From an uncultured Gemella sp. (GTDB lineage: Bacteria; Bacillota; Bacilli; Staphylococcales; Gemellaceae), in the NCBI GenBank assembly GCA_945929765.1, contig CAMEOL010000013.1, positions 1 to 12,705 of the forward strand: a DNA stretch of 12,705 nt, in the 5' to 3' direction. Of the stretch, positions 7,992-12,705 are shown in pieces. Under the pieces are notes generated by a model, which searched no databases, was not told the DNA's origin, and saw only the letters and a program-made list of their open reading frames with translations. The position numbers and the translations under genes were made by a program. The first letter of the stretch is position 1. Every line of letters starts with the position of its first letter.

Positions 7992-10900
7992 ATGCCAAGA
8001 CGTACAGATATAAAAACTATATTAGTAATCGGTTCAGGACCAATTATAATAGGACAAGCAGCAGAATTTGATTATGCTGGTACGCAAGCATGTCTTTCGT
8101 TAAAAGAAGAGGGATACAAAGTAATTTTAGTAAACTCTAATCCTGCAACGATAATGACGGATAAAGAAATAGCAGATAAAGTTTATATCGAGCCGTTAAC
8201 ACCAGAATTTATTGCAAAAATAATTAGAAAAGAACGTCCAGATGCACTGTTGCCTACATTAGGGGGACAAGTAGGTCTTAATATGGCAGTAGAACTTCAT
8301 GAACGTGGAATTTTAGAAGAGTATGACGTTGAGTTATTAGGAACAAAATTATCATCAATAAAACAAGCAGAAGATAGAGAATTATTCCGTGATTTGATGT
8401 TTGAACTTAATGAGCCGGTACCAGAGTCAGAGATAATTAATAACTTAGAACAAGCATATGAATTTGTAAACAAAATAGGATATCCTGTAATTGTTCGTCC
8501 TGCATTTACAATGGGAGGAACTGGTGGAGGAATCTGTCATAATGATAATGAATTAGAAGAAATAGTAAGTAATGGATTGCACTATTCTCCTGTTACTCAA
8601 TGTTTATTAGAAAAGTCAATAGCAGGATATAAAGAAATTGAATACGAAGTTATGCGTGATAGTAACGATACAGCGATAGTTGTATGTAATATGGAAAATA
8701 TCGATCCTGTAGGTATTCATACAGGTGATTCTATAGTAGTAGCACCATCACAGACTTTAACAGATAGAGAATATCACATGTTGCGTGATGTGTCGTTAAA
8801 AATTATTCGTGCGTTAAAAATTGAAGGTGGTTGTAACGTTCAGTTAGCATTAGATCCACATTCTTTTAAATATTACATAATAGAAGTTAATCCTCGTGTA
8901 TCTCGTTCATCAGCACTTGCATCAAAAGCGACAGGATATCCAATAGCAAAAATCGCAGCAAAAATAGCTGTTGGATTAACATTAGACGAAATAATAAATC
9001 CTGTAACAAAAAATTCATATGCATGCTTTGAACCTGCACTTGATTATGTAGTGAGTAAAATACCACGTTTCCCATTTGATAAATTTGAACATGCAGATAG
9101 AAAATTAGGTACGCAGATGAAAGCAACTGGAGAAGTAATGGCAATGGGGCGTACTTACGAAGAAAGTTTATTAAAAGCTATTCGTTCTTTAGAATATGGA
9201 GTGCATCACTTAGGTTTACCGAATGGAGATGAATTTGAATTAGAATATATTATGAAACGTATAAAACAAGCAGGAGATGAGAGGTTATTCTTCATCGGTG
9301 AGGCTTTACGTAGAGGAGTTACAGCACAAGAAATTCATAATATAACAAAAATAGATTTATTCTTTTTAGATAAAATGGTAAATATTATCGACATAGAACA
9401 TGAGTTAAAAAATAATGTTGGTAACTTAGACATGTTATTATTTGCGAAAAAATATGGATTTTCTGATAAAGTAATTGCACATCGTTGGAATATGTCAGAA
9501 AAAGAAATTTACGATTTACGTCAGAATAACAACATAAAACCTGTCTTCAAAATGGTAGATACATGTGCTGCAGAATTTAGTTCAGAAACGCCATATTTCT
9601 ACTCTACTTATGAACAAGAACAAGAATCAGTAGTAAGTGATAAAGAGAAAGTTATAGTATTAGGTTCAGGACCTATACGTATCGGGCAAGGAGTAGAATT
9701 CGATTATGCTACTGTTCATACGGTATTAGCTATAAAAGAAGCTGGATATGAAGCTATAATCGTTAATAACAATCCAGAGACAGTATCTACAGACTTTTCA
9801 ATTTCTGACAAACTATATTTTGAACCATTAACAAAAGAAGATGTTATGGAAATTATTAATCACGAAAAACCATTAGGAGTAGTGGTGCAATTTGGTGGGC
9901 AAACAGCAATAAACCTAGCAGATAAATTAGCATCTGAAGGTGTAAAAATACTAGGGACAGCACTTGAAGAAATTGATAATGCAGAAAATCGTGATAAATT
10001 TGAAAGTCTGTTAAGAAGATTAGAAATACCACAACCATTAGGAAAAACAGCATTCACGACAGAAGAAGCGGTAAAACATGGAGCAGAAATAGGATATCCA
10101 GTTTTAGTAAGACCATCTTATGTTTTAGGTGGAAGAGCTATGGAAATAGTCTACAAAGAAGAAGAATTACGTCATTATATGGAAAATGCCGTAAAAGTTT
10201 CGCCAGAACATCCAGTATTAGTAGATAGATACTTAGTAGGAAAAGAAATAGAAGTAGATGCAATTTGCGATGGCGAAACAGTTGTCATACCGGGAATAAT
10301 GGAACATATAGAACGTGCTGGAGTACACTCTGGAGATTCGATAGCAGTATACCCTCCACAAAATTTATCAGAAGAAACTATTAAGACATTAATAGACTAC
10401 ACAATTAGACTAGCACAAGGACTTAATATAGTAGGGTTACTAAATATTCAATATGTAATTAGCAAAGGCGAAGTTTTTGTATTAGAAGTTAATCCACGTA
10501 GCTCAAGAACTGTACCATTCCTAAGTAAAATTACAGGAGTTCCGATGGCTTCACTAGCTATGAAAGCAGTATTAGGAGAGAAGTTAGCAGACAAAGGATA
10601 CAAGACAGGATTAATACCGGCAGCTAATAAAATTTACACTAAAGTTCCAGTGTTCAGTTTCCAAAAATTAAAAGATGTAGACACAACATTAGGACCAGAA
10701 ATGAAGTCTACTGGAGAAGTTATGGGAGTAGATATTACGCTAGAAAAATCACTATACAAAGGCTTAGTAGCATCAGGTATTAAGATTAAAGAAAGTGGTA
10801 ATGTATTATTTACAATTAGTGAAGATGCAAAAGAAGAAGCTCTACACTTAGCAAAACGCTTTGCAGAAATAGGTTACAACTTAGTTGCAACCTCAGGAAC

Positions 10901-11168
10901 AGCAAAATATTTAGAACAAGCAGGATTACGAGTAGAAACTGTAGGAAAAATAACTGATCAAAATTATACAGTATTAGATGCAATTTACAGTGGCAAAATT
11001 AATATGATAATTAATACAACTTCAAAAGAAAAAAGAAGCACTAGTGACGGATTCAAAATTCGCCGTGCGGCAAGTGAACAGGATGTTATATGTTTAACAT
11101 CTTTAGATACAGCAGATGCATTGCTGAAAGTTTTAGAATCTATGAGTTTTTCTATCGCAGAAGTATAG
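7992..11168 (+). CDS. carB: Carbamoyl-phosphate synthase, large (ammonia-using) subunit
   Basis: Makes carbamoyl phosphate from bicarbonate, ammonia delivered by CarA and two ATP. It is internally duplicated: the first half opens with [19 protein letters not shown] (from about residue 14) and the second with [19 protein letters not shown] (from about 556), each followed by an ATP-grasp domain. The metal-binding motifs are [18 protein letters not shown] (from E298) and [18 protein letters not shown] (from E832). An oligomerisation segment lies at roughly 400-550. From about 935 a methylglyoxal synthase-like domain ([13 protein letters not shown]) forms the allosteric site, which in Firmicutes typically binds UMP and PRPP. 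Its 1058 residues are normal. Its AAGGAG (7979-7984) overlaps the carA stop codon, giving tight coupling. Confidence 0.97.
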   Translation: MPRRTDIKTILVIGSGPIIIGQAAEFDYAGTQACLSLKEEGYKVILVNSNPATIMTDKEIADKVYIEPLTPEFIAKIIRKERPDALLPTLGGQVGLNMAVELHERGILEEYDVELLGTKLSSIKQAEDRELFRDLMFELNEPVPESEIINNLEQAYEFVNKIGYPVIVRPAFTMGGTGGGICHNDNELEEIVSNGLHYSPVTQCLLEKSIAGYKEIEYEVMRDSNDTAIVVCNMENIDPVGIHTGDSIVVAPSQTLTDREYHMLRDVSLKIIRALKIEGGCNVQLALDPHSFKYYIIEVNPRVSRSSALASKATGYPIAKIAAKIAVGLTLDEIINPVTKNSYACFEPALDYVVSKIPRFPFDKFEHADRKLGTQMKATGEVMAMGRTYEESLLKAIRSLEYGVHHLGLPNGDEFELEYIMKRIKQAGDERLFFIGEALRRGVTAQEIHNITKIDLFFLDKMVNIIDIEHELKNNVGNLDMLLFAKKYGFSDKVIAHRWNMSEKEIYDLRQNNNIKPVFKMVDTCAAEFSSETPYFYSTYEQEQESVVSDKEKVIVLGSGPIRIGQGVEFDYATVHTVLAIKEAGYEAIIVNNNPETVSTDFSISDKLYFEPLTKEDVMEIINHEKPLGVVVQFGGQTAINLADKLASEGVKILGTALEEIDNAENRDKFESLLRRLEIPQPLGKTAFTTEEAVKHGAEIGYPVLVRPSYVLGGRAMEIVYKEEELRHYMENAVKVSPEHPVLVDRYLVGKEIEVDAICDGETVVIPGIMEHIERAGVHSGDSIAVYPPQNLSEETIKTLIDYTIRLAQGLNIVGLLNIQYVISKGEVFVLEVNPRSSRTVPFLSKITGVPMASLAMKAVLGEKLADKGYKTGLIPAANKIYTKVPVFSFQKLKDVDTTLGPEMKSTGEVMGVDITLEKSLYKGLVASGIKIKESGNVLFTISEDAKEEALHLAKRFAEIGYNLVATSGTAKYLEQAGLRVETVGKITDQNYTVLDAIYSGKINMIINTTSKEKRSTSDGFKIRRAASEQDVICLTSLDTADALLKVLESMSFSIAEV

Positions 11169-11207
11169 TAATAATTTTTTTGGGAAAATATTATAAAGGA
11201 GATAACA

Positions 11208-12705
<1,498 letters not shown>

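Noticed and set aside
8887..9144. Minus-strand frames opposite carB (also 9856-10057) and other pyr genes
   Set aside because: These are antisense shadows of conserved enzyme genes. Their leucine- or serine-rich translations are typical of the reverse frame of AT-rich coding DNA.
7992..11168. Repeated sequence within carB
   Set aside because: The two similar halves are the known ancient internal duplication of all carbamoyl-phosphate synthase large subunits, not a new repeat or fusion.
11175..11181. Run of seven Ts between carB and pyrK
   Set aside because: No stable hairpin precedes it, and the operon clearly continues with its own strong ribosome site, so it is not a terminator.

Overview
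This is an ordinary, very AT-rich (roughly one third GC by eye) chromosomal stretch of a low-GC Firmicute. A consensus sigma-A type promoter, strong AGGAGG-type ribosome sites, RNA attenuators of the PyrR type and the gene order pyrR-pyrB-pyrC-carA-carB-pyrK-pyrD point to Bacillales. The combination of a class 1B dihydroorotate dehydrogenase (PyrD plus PyrK), the base composition and the protein style fits Gemella best. That is an inference from general knowledge and not from a search. All real genes are on the + strand.

Region 1 (1-2018): an AT-rich non-coding stretch with several dyads, a cre-like box and a plausible extended -10 promoter precedes a PtsG-type EIICB sugar transporter, which ends in a clear intrinsic terminator. 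Region 2 (2019-3720): its own promoter drives a family 1 glycoside hydrolase of the 6-phospho-beta-glucosidase type. Together these two units would import and phosphorylate a sugar and hydrolyse a phosphorylated beta-glucoside, but they are separate transcription units and may not share a substrate.

Region 3 (3721-12705): the de novo pyrimidine operon. A perfect TTGACA-17-TATAAT promoter leads into a leader that can fold into a PyrR-binding hairpin, an antiterminator or a terminator. pyrR follows, then a second PyrR-dependent attenuator, then pyrB, pyrC, carA, carB, pyrK and a pyrD cut off by the window end. The two carbamoyl-phosphate synthase subunits, aspartate carbamoyltransferase, dihydroorotase and dihydroorotate dehydrogenase make orotate from glutamine, bicarbonate, aspartate and ATP. 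PyrR bound to UMP would shut transcription at both attenuators.

I see no unknown gene system, mobile element, CRISPR array, tRNA or rRNA. The observations most worth a second look are in the RNA leaders. The pyrB attenuator has an unusually long-range antiterminator (9 perfect base pairs across about 190 nt, with further pairing inside it) enclosing an extra domain of about 134 nt. The uracil permease gene often found between pyrR and pyrB is absent. There are also unexplained dyads upstream of the EIICB gene and downstream of the glycosidase gene.
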